Part shown: positions 42,732-51,355 of the stretch, in pieces | How the letters are laid out: each line of letters opens with the position of its first letter | Numbering within the stretch: the stretch's first letter is position 1 | Assembly (NCBI GenBank): GCA_947476285.1 | Contig: CANJPU010000005.1 | Coordinates: 1 to 64,000 of the forward strand | Direction: 5' to 3' | DNA length: 64,000 nt | From: Comamonadaceae bacterium | GTDB lineage: Bacteria; Pseudomonadota; Gammaproteobacteria; Burkholderiales; Burkholderiaceae_C | Notes under the pieces: model-generated | What the model saw: only the letters and a program-made list of their open reading frames with translations | Told to the model about the DNA's origin: nothing | Databases searched by the model: none | Made by a program: the position numbers and the translations under genes

Positions 42732-44915
42732 TTACAAGCGATCGGTGGAGCCCAACACCTGCTGCGCATCTTGGTGCAATTGCTGCGCGATGTCCGCAGC
42801 AAGGTGAAGACGCCGCAGCATCCAGGGGCTCAGGTCGGCTTCCAGTGGGTCTGACAAATCCTCGATCTCAGGAGCCGCTCCCGCTTGGCTCATTGTCGAT
42901 GTGTTGCCGGCGCTACCCGACAAGTTGTCCTTGATCGCCACTGCCGCCAATTGCAGTGGCGATTGAATTTGCTGCGCATTCAGTCGGTCGCTTCGCAGCA
43001 GCAACATGGTCTTGACCGCAGTGAGCTGGGCCAGCAACTGATAGCTGTGCGCCAGCATCCGCCCCAAGGGCTCCAGCGGCGGGCGCACCGCACGCGGCTC
43101 TGACAATGAGCGTTGGGTTGCCTGCACCAGGGCCGACAGGCTGTCGTAGACCTCGCGCCGGGCCAGCCGCCAGCCCAATTCCACTTGCTTGTCCAATTCA
43201 CCCGGCTGCCCCAGCGCCAGGGCGAGCTCGGCGTGCCGCGCCTGCCCCACCAGTGCGCGCTTGACCAGCGCCGGAATCTGGCTGCGCTCCCACGATGGCA
43301 GCACATAGCTGAAGGCCCACGCGATGGCCACGCCAATCAAGGTGTCGGCCATGCGCTCAAGCACTTCAAAAACCGGATTCATGCCGACATAGAGCATGTG
43401 TGCCTGCAGCAGTGCCAGCACCGAGGCTGCGATGGCGGTGACCAGGTATCGCTTGACTGCAAAGGCGTGGGCAATCGCCTGCGCCAGCGTCACGGTCAGC
43501 AGCAGCACCAGAGGCGGCGCGTGCGCGGCCAACAAGGCGCCAGCCAGCAAGCAACCGAACAAAGTGCCCGCGACACGGCTGTTGCGCCGCTCCAGCGTCT
43601 GGGCCAGGCTGCCGCGCAGCACCACCACAATGGTGAGCAAAATCCAGTAATCGTGCGTGCCCCAAGGCATCGCCAACCCGATGGCTTGCCCGGCGGCGAT
43701 GGCCAGCGCAGCCCGGATCGCATGGCGCAGGGGCGGGGCGTCCCAGCGCCACAGCCCAAAGAAGGGCCGCCACGACCAGCTTGTCGGGCTGATGAACATC
43801 TGCCAGGTGGAGCGGACCAAGCTCAGGTCCGGCAGTGCGTCACCGCGCCCTAACGCGATCAGGCCTTGCACCTCTTCATGGATATACCCGACCCGGCTGA
43901 CCAGGCCTCGTGCCAGCAGATGCGGCCCTACGCCGCTGGCTGCGTCGGTGGCTGCATGGTGCGCCGAACGCGGGCCCGGAAACGGCGCTGGCTGCTGGCC
44001 CAGCAGCAGAGAATCGGCGAGCTTGTCGATCAGCATGGCCAGGGCTTGGAGTTCATCACGCAGCGAACCCAGCACCGGTGATTGGCCTGCGTGGGCCTTG
44101 AGCGTGTCCAGGTCGAGCTCGCAGGCCACCAGATGGTCGCGCATCTCCAGCACCTGCACCAGCATGGCTGCCAGTTGCTGGCGGCGCGCGGTTCGCGGAG
44201 ATTCGAGCAAGATGTTGCGAGCGACCTGCAACTGCTCGGCCAGTGCGGCCTGCTGACTCATCAGGCGGCCAATCAAGGGGCTGGGCCCAGAGTTGTCAGA
44301 GTCGGACGCGGGTATGAACTGCCGCGCCTGGGTTCGCATCAGTGTGGCCACCGACAAGAGCGTGTCGGCCAGCATCAGCACGCGATAGCGCGCATTGAGG
44401 ATGGAATTGGCCAGTGTGGCGTAGACAAGGTAGGAAGCCGCGCCCAGTGCGAAATGAAAAGTCGTCACCAGTGCAGCATCCTGGTCCGGGCTGGGCGGCA
44501 CGGACATCGAGAAGATCATCGCGAGCATCATCGAGATCGAGATGGGCAGGCCACGCTTGCCCCAGGCGGCCCCGAGAAACGCCAGGAACGTGGCAGTCAC
44601 CAGCAGTGCGGTCAGCCAGGCGGGGTTCGCATGCAGCGACTGAACCGCGAAGAACAAGGGGGTGCCGATCAGCGCGGCCGGCAGCAACTGCCAGAATTTT
44701 CCGCGCTGGGGCGCAGGCTGGTCTGGCGGAATCACCACAATGACGCCCACTGTGGCTGCGGCAGCAGCGAACGCGCCGAGATAAAGCGCCACCATGCTGG
44801 AAATCAGCAGCAACCCCAGCGCAGCCGACAGCCCATTGGTGACGTAGTAGCTCAGCGCGATCCGCAAGATGCTGCGCAGGCGGTGTTCGGTACTGGGGGA
44901 CATAGGTATCGGCAC
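42732..44915 (-). CDS. FUSC family (aromatic acid exporter-like) membrane protein
   Basis: This inner-membrane protein of about 727 residues has two clusters of hydrophobic helices, near residues 20-180 (YYVTNGLSAALGLLLISSMV) and 390-530 (AIRAALAIAAGQAIGLAMPW, VAGTLFGCLLAGALL), separated by a long soluble region. This is the fusaric acid resistance / AaeB / YccS layout. It is likely an efflux component for aromatic acids or similar compounds. No membrane-fusion partner gene is adjacent. The start could also be Met5. Confidence 0.88.
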   Translation of the reverse strand: MPIPMSPSTEHRLRSILRIALSYYVTNGLSAALGLLLISSMVALYLGAFAAAAATVGVIVVIPPDQPAPQRGKFWQLLPAALIGTPLFFAVQSLHANPAWLTALLVTATFLAFLGAAWGKRGLPISISMMLAMIFSMSVPPSPDQDAALVTTFHFALGAASYLVYATLANSILNARYRVLMLADTLLSVATLMRTQARQFIPASDSDNSGPSPLIGRLMSQQAALAEQLQVARNILLESPRTARRQQLAAMLVQVLEMRDHLVACELDLDTLKAHAGQSPVLGSLRDELQALAMLIDKLADSLLLGQQPAPFPGPRSAHHAATDAASGVGPHLLARGLVSRVGYIHEEVQGLIALGRGDALPDLSLVRSTWQMFISPTSWSWRPFFGLWRWDAPPLRHAIRAALAIAAGQAIGLAMPWGTHDYWILLTIVVVLRGSLAQTLERRNSRVAGTLFGCLLAGALLAAHAPPLVLLLTVTLAQAIAHAFAVKRYLVTAIAASVLALLQAHMLYVGMNPVFEVLERMADTLIGVAIAWAFSYVLPSWERSQIPALVKRALVGQARHAELALALGQPGELDKQVELGWRLARREVYDSLSALVQATQRSLSEPRAVRPPLEPLGRMLAHSYQLLAQLTAVKTMLLLRSDRLNAQQIQSPLQLAAVAIKDNLSGSAGNTSTMSQAGAAPEIEDLSDPLEADLSPWMLRRLHLAADIAQQLHQDAQQVLGSTDRL

Positions 44916-44966
44916 TGGCTTGAATCTTCCTGCCGACGCGATCTAGAGCCAGTGACACCAGACCTC

Positions 44967-45944
44967 TCAATCGACTTTCGCACCTGACTGCTTGATCACC
45001 GGCGCCCAGCGGTTGATTTCAGAGCGGATGAAATCGGAAAATTCGGCGGGCGTTGAGGGCGTGCCCGAGGCGCCTATCGCTGCCATTCTCTGCGCGATCT
45101 CCGGCGACTGAAGTGCCTTCACGCTGGCCTCGTGAATCTGGCGAACGATATCAGGGGGCGTGTTGGCTGGCGCGATCACGCCGTACCAGGCCGTCGCCTC
45201 ATATCCGGCAAGGCCGGTTTCGGCTAATGACGGTACATCGGGCAATGCGGGGTTGCGCTTGGCCGATGTCACCGCAAGGGGGATGAGCTTGCCCGCCTTG
45301 ATCTGAGGCAGGGCACCCACCAGGCTGGAGAAGAACATGGGCACCTGCCCGCCAATCACATCGGTCAGGGCGAAGCTTTCGCCCTTGTAGGGCACATGGG
45401 TGAGCTTGATGTTGAGCATGGCGTTGAGCATCTCGCCGGCCAGATGCTGGCTGGTGCCGTTGCCTCCGGATGCGTAGCTGTATTTGTCTGGGTTGGCACG
45501 CACCAAGCGGATCAACTCACCCAGATCCTTTGCGCCCACGCCCGGATGCACAACCAGCACATTGGGCACGAAGGCGAAGCGGGTGATGGGTGTGACATCC
45601 TTCGTAGGGTCATAAGGCAGCTTGGAAAACAGCGTCACGTTGATCGCCAGCGGGCCGTTCGTGCCCAGGCCGATCGTATAGCCGTCCGGCGCGGACTTCG
45701 CGATGAAATCGACGCCCAGGTTTCCGCCAGCCCCGGGCTTGTTTTCGACGATCACTTGTTGCTTGAGAATGTCCGACATGAGCCTGGCATAGGCGCGCGA
45801 CAGGGAGTCGGTGGGCCCGCCCGGCGGGAACGGCACAATGAAGCGCACAGGTCGGGTCGGCCAAGTGTCGGCCCACGCGGACGACGCCGCAAGCAGGCCC
45901 AGTGCGAGGGTGGCTATGACTTTGGCGGCGGCAGTCAACATCAT
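44967..45944 (-). CDS. Bug/TctC family solute receptor
   Basis: This 325-residue periplasmic receptor has its start set at the first ATG of MMLTAAAKVIATLALGLLAA, with AAGGAAATCC upstream; the long N-terminal extension in the ORF track is not coding. The signal peptide ends SSAWA, then DTWPTRPVRFIVPFPPGGPTD, VENKPGAGGNLG, VPYKGESFALTD. It is divergent from the SDR gene at 46190. Confidence 0.93.
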   Translation of the reverse strand: MMLTAAAKVIATLALGLLAASSAWADTWPTRPVRFIVPFPPGGPTDSLSRAYARLMSDILKQQVIVENKPGAGGNLGVDFIAKSAPDGYTIGLGTNGPLAINVTLFSKLPYDPTKDVTPITRFAFVPNVLVVHPGVGAKDLGELIRLVRANPDKYSYASGGNGTSQHLAGEMLNAMLNIKLTHVPYKGESFALTDVIGGQVPMFFSSLVGALPQIKAGKLIPLAVTSAKRNPALPDVPSLAETGLAGYEATAWYGVIAPANTPPDIVRQIHEASVKALQSPEIAQRMAAIGASGTPSTPAEFSDFIRSEINRWAPVIKQSGAKVD

Positions 45945-46189
45945 TGGATTTCCTTTTGGTTTGGCCAGCGTGATGTAGATGATAGGGCTTGGCGAATTCG
46001 ACAGGATCTTCAAGTCACTCATGCACTCGCGAAGGACGCTCGTGTAGTCACTGGCGACACGCGAGCGACTGCAGGTGAGGCACAGTGCCTGCGCCGCTGC
46101 CGCGGTGGCGGATGGCACTGAATTTGCGTCTGAGCGCATGGTTCGCGTTGTCACTGCGAACATCAACACACAAGCCAGGAGAGACTTCC
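45945..46189. other. Divergent intergenic region with inverted repeats
   Basis: This 245-base gap lies between the divergent Bug and SDR genes and holds no credible gene. It contains AGGCAC-A-GTGCCT at 46078-46090 (perfect 6-bp arms) and a wider CGCTCG...CGAGCG pair at 46037-46067. Either could be an operator. I see no confident promoter hexamers. Confidence 0.4.
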
Positions 46190-47083
46190 ATGACTGAGAT
46201 GACTGCGGCACCCGAGTCGCGTGCCGACCAGAGACCTTTGGACTGGATGAAGCGCTCGACCATCGAAGGTTTTGCCGCGCTGATTGTCGGGGGCGGCAGT
46301 GGCATGGGCGCGGCCTGTGCACGCACTTTCGCAGCCAATGGCGGCAAGGTGATGGTGGCCGATCTGAATCTGGAAAACGCCCAGCGCGTGGCCGATGAGA
46401 TTCTTGGCACAGGCGCTCAGGCCATGGCTGTTCTCCTGGATGTGTCCAAGCCAGCCGACATCGAGGCAGCCGTCAAGAAGATGGTGGCTACCTATGGCCG
46501 CCTGGACGTGCTGATCAACACGGCCACCTGGAGCGCCAACTGCCTGTTGGAAGACGTCGACATGCAGGACTGGAGCAAGGCATTTCAGACCAATGTTCAT
46601 GGCCCGCTGCTGCTGGCACGCGCCTGCCTGCCACACCTGCGCAAGAGCCCGGCCGCAGCGATCGTCCATGTGGCATCGCTGGCCGGTGTCGTGGGCTATG
46701 CACGCAAGTCCGCCTACGGCCCGACCAAGGGCGCACTCATCACCATGAGCCGCCAGATGGCACTGGAATGGGCAGTCTACAACATCCGGGTCAACGTGGT
46801 GATACCTGGCACCATTGATTCACCGCTGGCGCGCAAGATGATCCGCCCCGAGGTGCTGGCCGATCGCGAGCGCACGATCCCGCTGGGGCGCCTGGGCTAC
46901 CCCAGTGAGATGGCCGATCTGGCCGTGTTCCTGGCCTCACCCGCCGCATCGTTCATCACGGGTCAGGCGATCAATTGCTGCGGCGGCTTCTCGATCAATT
47001 CGTTCGTGGTGCCAGCGGGCATGACCGAGACTCTGCGCGAGGCCATGCAACGCGAAGCGCGGGAACAGGCAGCGGGTGAGTAG
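46190..47083 (+). CDS. Short-chain dehydrogenase/reductase (classical, active-site intact)
   Basis: This 297-residue NAD(P)-dependent oxidoreductase starts at ATG 46190 after CAGGAGAGAC. A 25-residue extension precedes the Rossmann motif LIVGGGSGMGAACARTF. Further motifs are NTATWSANC in place of NNAG, ASLAGVVGY, Tyr176 and Lys180 in AYGPTKGALIT, and NVVIPGTIDSPLA. It probably interconverts a hydroxy- and a keto-acid for the neighbouring uptake systems; the substrate is unknown. Confidence 0.93.
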   Translation: MTEMTAAPESRADQRPLDWMKRSTIEGFAALIVGGGSGMGAACARTFAANGGKVMVADLNLENAQRVADEILGTGAQAMAVLLDVSKPADIEAAVKKMVATYGRLDVLINTATWSANCLLEDVDMQDWSKAFQTNVHGPLLLARACLPHLRKSPAAAIVHVASLAGVVGYARKSAYGPTKGALITMSRQMALEWAVYNIRVNVVIPGTIDSPLARKMIRPEVLADRERTIPLGRLGYPSEMADLAVFLASPAASFITGQAINCCGGFSINSFVVPAGMTETLREAMQREAREQAAGE

Positions 47084-47090
47084 GCCGCGT

Positions 47091-47137
47091 GTTTTCAGAA
47101 ACAATGGGCAGATGAAGGAGGCAGGCAATGAATCAAT
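47091..47137. repeat. Copy of the SDR leader and start (pair with 57991-58037)
   Basis: 47091-47137 matches 57991-58037 at 44 of 47 positions, including the ribosome-binding site GATGAAGGAGGCAGGC and ATGAATCAAT. At 58028 this ATG opens a full SDR gene. Here the frame ends after MNQFVRSAIA. It is therefore a remnant of a second SDR copy or of a recombination between the two loci. Confidence 0.75.
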
Positions 47138-47141
47138 TTGT

Positions 47142-47158
47142 AAGAAGTGCCATCGCTT
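47142..47158. repeat. 17-bp copy of the IS remnant edge (pair with 58935-58951)
   Basis: AAGAAGTGCCATCGCTT occurs here and, identically, at 58935-58951 in the degraded IS3 transposase. It follows the SDR-leader copy after only four bases, so this site looks like the joined ends of the segment that at 58.0-58.9 kb carries the whole SDR gene. Confidence 0.7.
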
Positions 47159-47182
47159 AACGTAGCCGCGGCGCGGGGGCAC

Positions 47183-47199
47183 GCGTTTGCGTCAAACGC
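47183..47199. repeat. Inverted repeat GCGTTTG-CGT-CAAACGC
   Basis: This is a perfect 7-bp inverted repeat with a 3-base spacer in the non-coding stretch 47159-47329, downstream of the scar and upstream of the aconitase relic. It has no T-run, so it is not a typical terminator; an operator or a decayed IS end is possible. I see nothing else in that stretch. Confidence 0.45.
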
Positions 47200-47329
47200 A
47201 AAGGTCATTTGCTTGCGGGACGGTCTTAATCGCAGTGCATGCTGCGCATAATCGAAACTCGTCCGGGCCGCCATGGCGCCAGCCGAAGCTGCCGAATCGT
47301 TACAGCAGAATGATTTTGAGGTTCAATAG

Positions 47330-47440
47330 ATGCCCAGCATACATTCATTGCACAAGCCGCTCATTGACCACACTCATCCGCGGCCCGTGAGCCCGATGCC
47401 CGGCGAATTCCTGAAAATTGGATCCGATCGATTCGCAGCC
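47330..47440 (+). pseudogene. Aconitase-type dehydratase N-terminal relic
   Basis: The 37 codons from ATG 47330 read MPSIHSLHKPLIDHTHPRPV... and align without gaps to the start of the dehydratase at 49508 (MSSMHAVHKMLADHAHPRPL), with about half the residues identical. They then run in frame straight into the Bug signal peptide. This is the start of a second dehydratase gene whose body is gone, not a real domain of the receptor. Confidence 0.75.
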
Positions 47441-48427
47441 ATGACGCGTTGCCTTGCCGGTATGGCCAGGCGGGCAGTGTTGTTGGCATTCTGTGTGGCA
47501 ATTCCACTGCCATCCCTTGCCGCAGAGCCGTATCCGTCGCAGCCTGTGCGGCTTGTGGTCGGTTGGGCTGCTGGTGGGTACACGGACATTCTCGCGCGGT
47601 CGCTGGCCGCCAGATTGACAGCCAGCTGGAAGACTCAGGTCGTTGTCGACAACAAGCCCGGGGCTTCGGAAATCGTCGCTGCGTCGCTGGTGGCGAATGC
47701 GAAGCCCGATGGCTACACCTTGTTCTTCGTGACGGATCAGGCGCTGCTGGCGAACGAGTTCCTCTATTCCAGACTTCCATACAGTTCGGCCAAGAATTTC
47801 GCCCCAGTGACCCGAATTGCCACTGCACCCGCAGCCATCCTGGTGCGGGCAGACGGTCCCTACCACACGCTGCGCGAACTCGTCGAAGCGGCCAAGCGCG
47901 CGCCAGGAAGGATCACCTACGGATCGAACGGACCTGGTAGCCAAGGCCACTTGATAGGCAATTGGTTCGCCGAAAAGGCGGGCATAGAGTTCACACATGT
48001 TCCCTACAAGGGCGGTGCCCCGGCGATTCAGGCGCTCCTGGCTGGCGAAGTGGACATGGTCCCCACCGGGCTCGGGTCAGTGGGCGCCCATTTGAAGGCC
48101 AACAAACTCCGGGCGCTAGCGGTGACGTCCCCCAAACGCATTCCGACCATGCCAGAGATTCCCACCTTCATCGATGCCGGTTACGACGTGGACGTTCAAG
48201 TCATGTTCGCCTTGGTGGCACCCAAGGAAACGGATGCAAAGGTGATCATGAAGATCGCTCACGACGTAAGGGAAATCATCACTGAGCCGGGGTTTGCGCA
48301 GCAGCAAATCGAACGGCATGGCAATTTCGTGGTCGCGGACACGCCTCAGGAGTTTGTGGATTTCCTGACGAGCGACACGCCGCGGGTGCGTGCGCGGATT
48401 GCCGCAGCGAAAGTTAAGCTCGACTGA
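47441..48427 (+). CDS. Bug/TctC family solute receptor behind a relic leader
   Basis: This periplasmic receptor of about 328 residues is taken from ATG 47441 (MTRCLAGMARRAVLLAFCVA), which gives a normal signal peptide ending PSLAA; ATG 47462 is an alternative. It is followed by EPYPSQPVRLVVGWAAGGYTD, VDNKPGASEIVA, VPYKGGAPAIQ. The track ORF starts at 47330 only because a dehydratase relic is fused in frame. Translation from 47330 would bury the signal peptide and should not give a secreted protein. The gene is followed by a hydrolase 23 bases later. Confidence 0.9.
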   Translation: MTRCLAGMARRAVLLAFCVAIPLPSLAAEPYPSQPVRLVVGWAAGGYTDILARSLAARLTASWKTQVVVDNKPGASEIVAASLVANAKPDGYTLFFVTDQALLANEFLYSRLPYSSAKNFAPVTRIATAPAAILVRADGPYHTLRELVEAAKRAPGRITYGSNGPGSQGHLIGNWFAEKAGIEFTHVPYKGGAPAIQALLAGEVDMVPTGLGSVGAHLKANKLRALAVTSPKRIPTMPEIPTFIDAGYDVDVQVMFALVAPKETDAKVIMKIAHDVREIITEPGFAQQQIERHGNFVVADTPQEFVDFLTSDTPRVRARIAAAKVKLD

Positions 48428-48450
48428 CTCGATTCACAGGAGAGGCCATC

Positions 48451-49434
48451 ATGTCAGGACCGAGCGTGCCGGCGCAAGGGCTCAGAGAGTTTGGAAGTTT
48501 CCATATTGCCGGACGCAGTGTCACGCTCGAAGGTTTGGAAGTGACAGTGGGAGTGATTACCTCGGGCGCGCCGGCCAGGAAGATCGATCCCAATGGTGAG
48601 TTTGAGGTCGACCAGATGTATGTCCAGTACATGGTGCCCGAGCCAATCCGAGCAAAATATCCCCTGCTGATGTGGCATGGCGGCGGGGTGACCGGCGTAA
48701 CGTGGGAGACCAAGCCCGACGGCCAACCAGGCTGGCTGCAGTATTTCTTTGGCGCAGGTCATGCTGTTTATGTGTCAGACGCCGTGGAACGGGGTCGGGC
48801 CTCCTGGGCGCGCTACCCGGACATCTGCGAGGGCCAGCCGATATTCCGAAGCAAGCAGGAGGCTTGGGGGACGTTCCGCTTTGGCCCGCACGGCTCCTAC
48901 AACAGCGATCCATCCAGGCGCGTCACATATCCCGGCCTCAAATTCCCAGCGACCTCGTTCGACCAGCTGGCCAAGCAGTTCGTGCCGCGCTGGAACGTCA
49001 ACGATGGGGCCACCATCAGCGCGTACATCGCGCAAGTGCGCAAGGTGGGGCCGGCCGTCCTAATGGTGCACAGCCAGTCCGGGCTCTTCGGTTTCGAAGT
49101 CGCGCTTGCAGAGCCGGACAAGGTGAGGGCCGTGATTGCTATCGAGCCGGGAGGGGCGCCGCTGCCTGGCCCGGAACTGGAGAAGCTGAAGAACATTCCA
49201 ATCCTCATTGTCTGGGGTGACAACGTCGATGCGGAGGATATCTGGTGCCGACAGCAACCCGCCTCCCGCACCTTCGCCGATGACCTGAATGCGCGAGGCG
49301 GCAAGGTGACATGGCTGGATCTGCCCGTGATCGGCCTGCGCGGCAACAGCCACATGATGATGATGGACACTAACTCCGATGAGATCGCAGGGCTCATCCA
49401 GAACTGGATGACGCAAGAAGGTTTGACATACTAG
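48451..49434 (+). CDS. Alpha/beta hydrolase
   Basis: This 327-residue esterase-like enzyme starts at ATG 48451 after CAGGAGAGG. It has an oxyanion-type HGGGVTGVTWE, the nucleophile Ser210 in VHSQSGLFGFE (elbow HSQSG in place of GxSxG), WGDNVD around the expected acid, and His in GNSHMMMMD near the end as the likely catalytic histidine. Domain order and length suit a single-domain hydrolase with a cap. It lies between a Bug receptor and a dehydratase, so it may cleave an ester or lactone of the imported compound. Confidence 0.88.
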   Translation: MSGPSVPAQGLREFGSFHIAGRSVTLEGLEVTVGVITSGAPARKIDPNGEFEVDQMYVQYMVPEPIRAKYPLLMWHGGGVTGVTWETKPDGQPGWLQYFFGAGHAVYVSDAVERGRASWARYPDICEGQPIFRSKQEAWGTFRFGPHGSYNSDPSRRVTYPGLKFPATSFDQLAKQFVPRWNVNDGATISAYIAQVRKVGPAVLMVHSQSGLFGFEVALAEPDKVRAVIAIEPGGAPLPGPELEKLKNIPILIVWGDNVDAEDIWCRQQPASRTFADDLNARGGKVTWLDLPVIGLRGNSHMMMMDTNSDEIAGLIQNWMTQEGLTY

Positions 49435-49507
49435 CTTCGAGGCGCCGATCTGTGCGCCGCGCAAGGCTGCCGATTCAAGACAGAAAAACTATTTGAAGGT
49501 TTTCAAC

Positions 49508-50779
49508 ATGTCCAGTATGCATGCGGTACACAAAATGCTCGCCGACCACGCCCATCCGCGGCCGCTGAGCGTGAGGCCAGGCGATTTTCTGGAAATCGAG
49601 CCTGATCTTTTTGCTTTCACGATGGCGGGCGATGCGCAGGAAGTCAATACGCTCGAAGCCGACCTGACTGAACTCGGCGTGTCGAGTCTGCCACTGAAGA
49701 ACAGGATATTCCCCGTTCTGACGCATGCGTCGCCAGCGCCCAATTCCAGTATTGCGGCAGGGCAGAAGCGCTGGCGTGAGTTCTTCCGTTCTCACGACAT
49801 CCCGATGCAGGATGGCGGGGCTGGCATTCACCATCTGCTCGTAGCCGAGCAAGGTCTGGTCGGCCCTGGCAGCGTGCTCGCCTTGCGCTGCTCCCATACG
49901 CCCACCAATGGCGCGCTCGGCGCCTTTGCCGCGTCCATTGCCGGCAGCAGACTTTCACTTCTGGCGGTGGGGCGCTGCATCGTCGACGTGCCCAAGATCA
50001 TGCTCATCAAGATTGATGGCGCGCTCAGAAAAGGCGTGTATGCGCGGGACGTTGCGCTGCACATCAACGGGCGCGTGGGGCAGCGCGGGGCCATCGGTTG
50101 CGCCGTCGAGTTCGCGGGCTCTTTTGTGCGCGGCCTGCAGATGGACATGCGCTTCACGCTGTGCAACATGACCACTGAGATCGGAGCCATGACTTCCTAC
50201 ATGCAACCGGACGAGGTGACGTGGAACTACGTGAGGAAACAGGGAAGCGAGAAGTTCAAGGCGTACGAGACCGATGAGGGGTACGAGTACGACGCCGTGC
50301 ATGAATTCGATGTGTCTGACCTTGAGCCGCAGATCGCCGTCCCGCATGCGCCAGACAACGTCAAGCCTGTGAGTGCAGTCGAAGGCCTGCGCATCGATCA
50401 GGCCTATCTGGGCTCGTGTGCCAGCGGCCGGCTGGAAGACATTGCTGCGGCGGCCTCGGTTCTCAAGGGCCGCAAGGTGCATCCTGACACACGTCTAATT
50501 GTCACGCCTGGGTCGCGCGAAGTGATCAAGGCCGCCACACGATTGGGTTACATGGACATCCTGAACGACGCGAATGCGATCGTCACGAACGCGGGTTGTG
50601 GCGCATGCCCGGGGCAAAGCGGTGGCATCCTCGCACCCGGCGAGGTGGCCATCGCGAGCATCCCGCGCAATTTCGAAGGGCGCATGGGCGCCAATGCGCA
50701 AATCTACCTCGGGTCCCCGGCAACTGTTGTGGCGTCTGCGATAGAGGGTCGCATTGCGAGCCCCGCGCGCTATTTGTAG
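49508..50779 (+). CDS. Aconitase/isopropylmalate dehydratase-type large subunit
   Basis: This 423-residue [4Fe-4S] hydro-lyase subunit has its cluster cysteines visible as C304 (YLGSCASGRLED), C364 and C367 (NAGCGACPGQSGG). Other marks are DGGAGIHHLLVAEQGLV and GSRLSLLAVG. ATG 49508 is preferred over the TTG at 49493. It works with the small subunit that follows and is not linked to leuB or leuA, so a hydroxy-diacid dehydratase of a dedicated catabolic pathway is more likely than leucine synthesis. Substrate unknown. Confidence 0.93.
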   Translation: MSSMHAVHKMLADHAHPRPLSVRPGDFLEIEPDLFAFTMAGDAQEVNTLEADLTELGVSSLPLKNRIFPVLTHASPAPNSSIAAGQKRWREFFRSHDIPMQDGGAGIHHLLVAEQGLVGPGSVLALRCSHTPTNGALGAFAASIAGSRLSLLAVGRCIVDVPKIMLIKIDGALRKGVYARDVALHINGRVGQRGAIGCAVEFAGSFVRGLQMDMRFTLCNMTTEIGAMTSYMQPDEVTWNYVRKQGSEKFKAYETDEGYEYDAVHEFDVSDLEPQIAVPHAPDNVKPVSAVEGLRIDQAYLGSCASGRLEDIAAAASVLKGRKVHPDTRLIVTPGSREVIKAATRLGYMDILNDANAIVTNAGCGACPGQSGGILAPGEVAIASIPRNFEGRMGANAQIYLGSPATVVASAIEGRIASPARYL

Positions 50780-50810
50780 TTCCGGGTCAGGTCAACTCAC
50801 GAGGCAAGAA

Positions 50811-51323
50811 ATGAAAATTGCAGGATGCGTGTGGAAGTTTCCGCAGGACGACATCAACACCGATTACATCAGGCTGGAAGCCTACATGCATCTCCCGATT
50901 GCTGAACAAGCGCAGCATTGCCTTGAAGCGCTCGACCCCACGTTCGCATCGAAAGTACAGCATGGCGACATCGTCGTAGGCGGGCGAAATTTCGGGTGCG
51001 GCTCTTCGCGTCCCGCTCAAGCCGCGCTCAAGGCGCTGGGGATCGGTGCGGTCATCGCCGAGTCGTTCGGACGGATCTTCTTTCGCAACAGCATCAGCGA
51101 CAGCTTGCTTGTGACCCCCTGCGTCGGCATTATCGATTTCGTCAATCAGGGTGACCGCGTCGAACTTGACGTCGTTGCCGGCGAGGTGAGGAACCTCACT
51201 CAAGGTACTGCGCTCAAATTCGAGCCCCTGCCGGGCGTGTTGAGGGAGATCGTGGAGTGCGGTGGGGAAAAGGGCTGGATCAAGTCACGACTGGCACGAC
51301 AGGCGACGTTGGCGGGGCACTAG
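50811..51323 (+). CDS. Aconitase/isopropylmalate dehydratase-type small subunit
   Basis: This 170-residue swivel-domain subunit starts at ATG 50811. It has FPQDDINTDYIRLEAYMHLP, the substrate-loop GGRNFGCGSSRPAQAALKAL and VIAESFGRIFFRNSISDSLL, all typical LeuD-type motifs. It follows the large subunit by 31 bases and completes the heterodimer. Length is close to archaeal/bacterial short LeuD proteins. Confidence 0.93.
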   Translation: MKIAGCVWKFPQDDINTDYIRLEAYMHLPIAEQAQHCLEALDPTFASKVQHGDIVVGGRNFGCGSSRPAQAALKALGIGAVIAESFGRIFFRNSISDSLLVTPCVGIIDFVNQGDRVELDVVAGEVRNLTQGTALKFEPLPGVLREIVECGGEKGWIKSRLARQATLAGH

Positions 51324-51355
51324 CCACGGCTTCATCGGTTAACAAGGAGCAGGCA

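Noticed and set aside
45945-46322. Long N-terminal extension of the Bug ORF
   Set aside because: A normal signal peptide begins at 45944; the upstream part has no family similarity.
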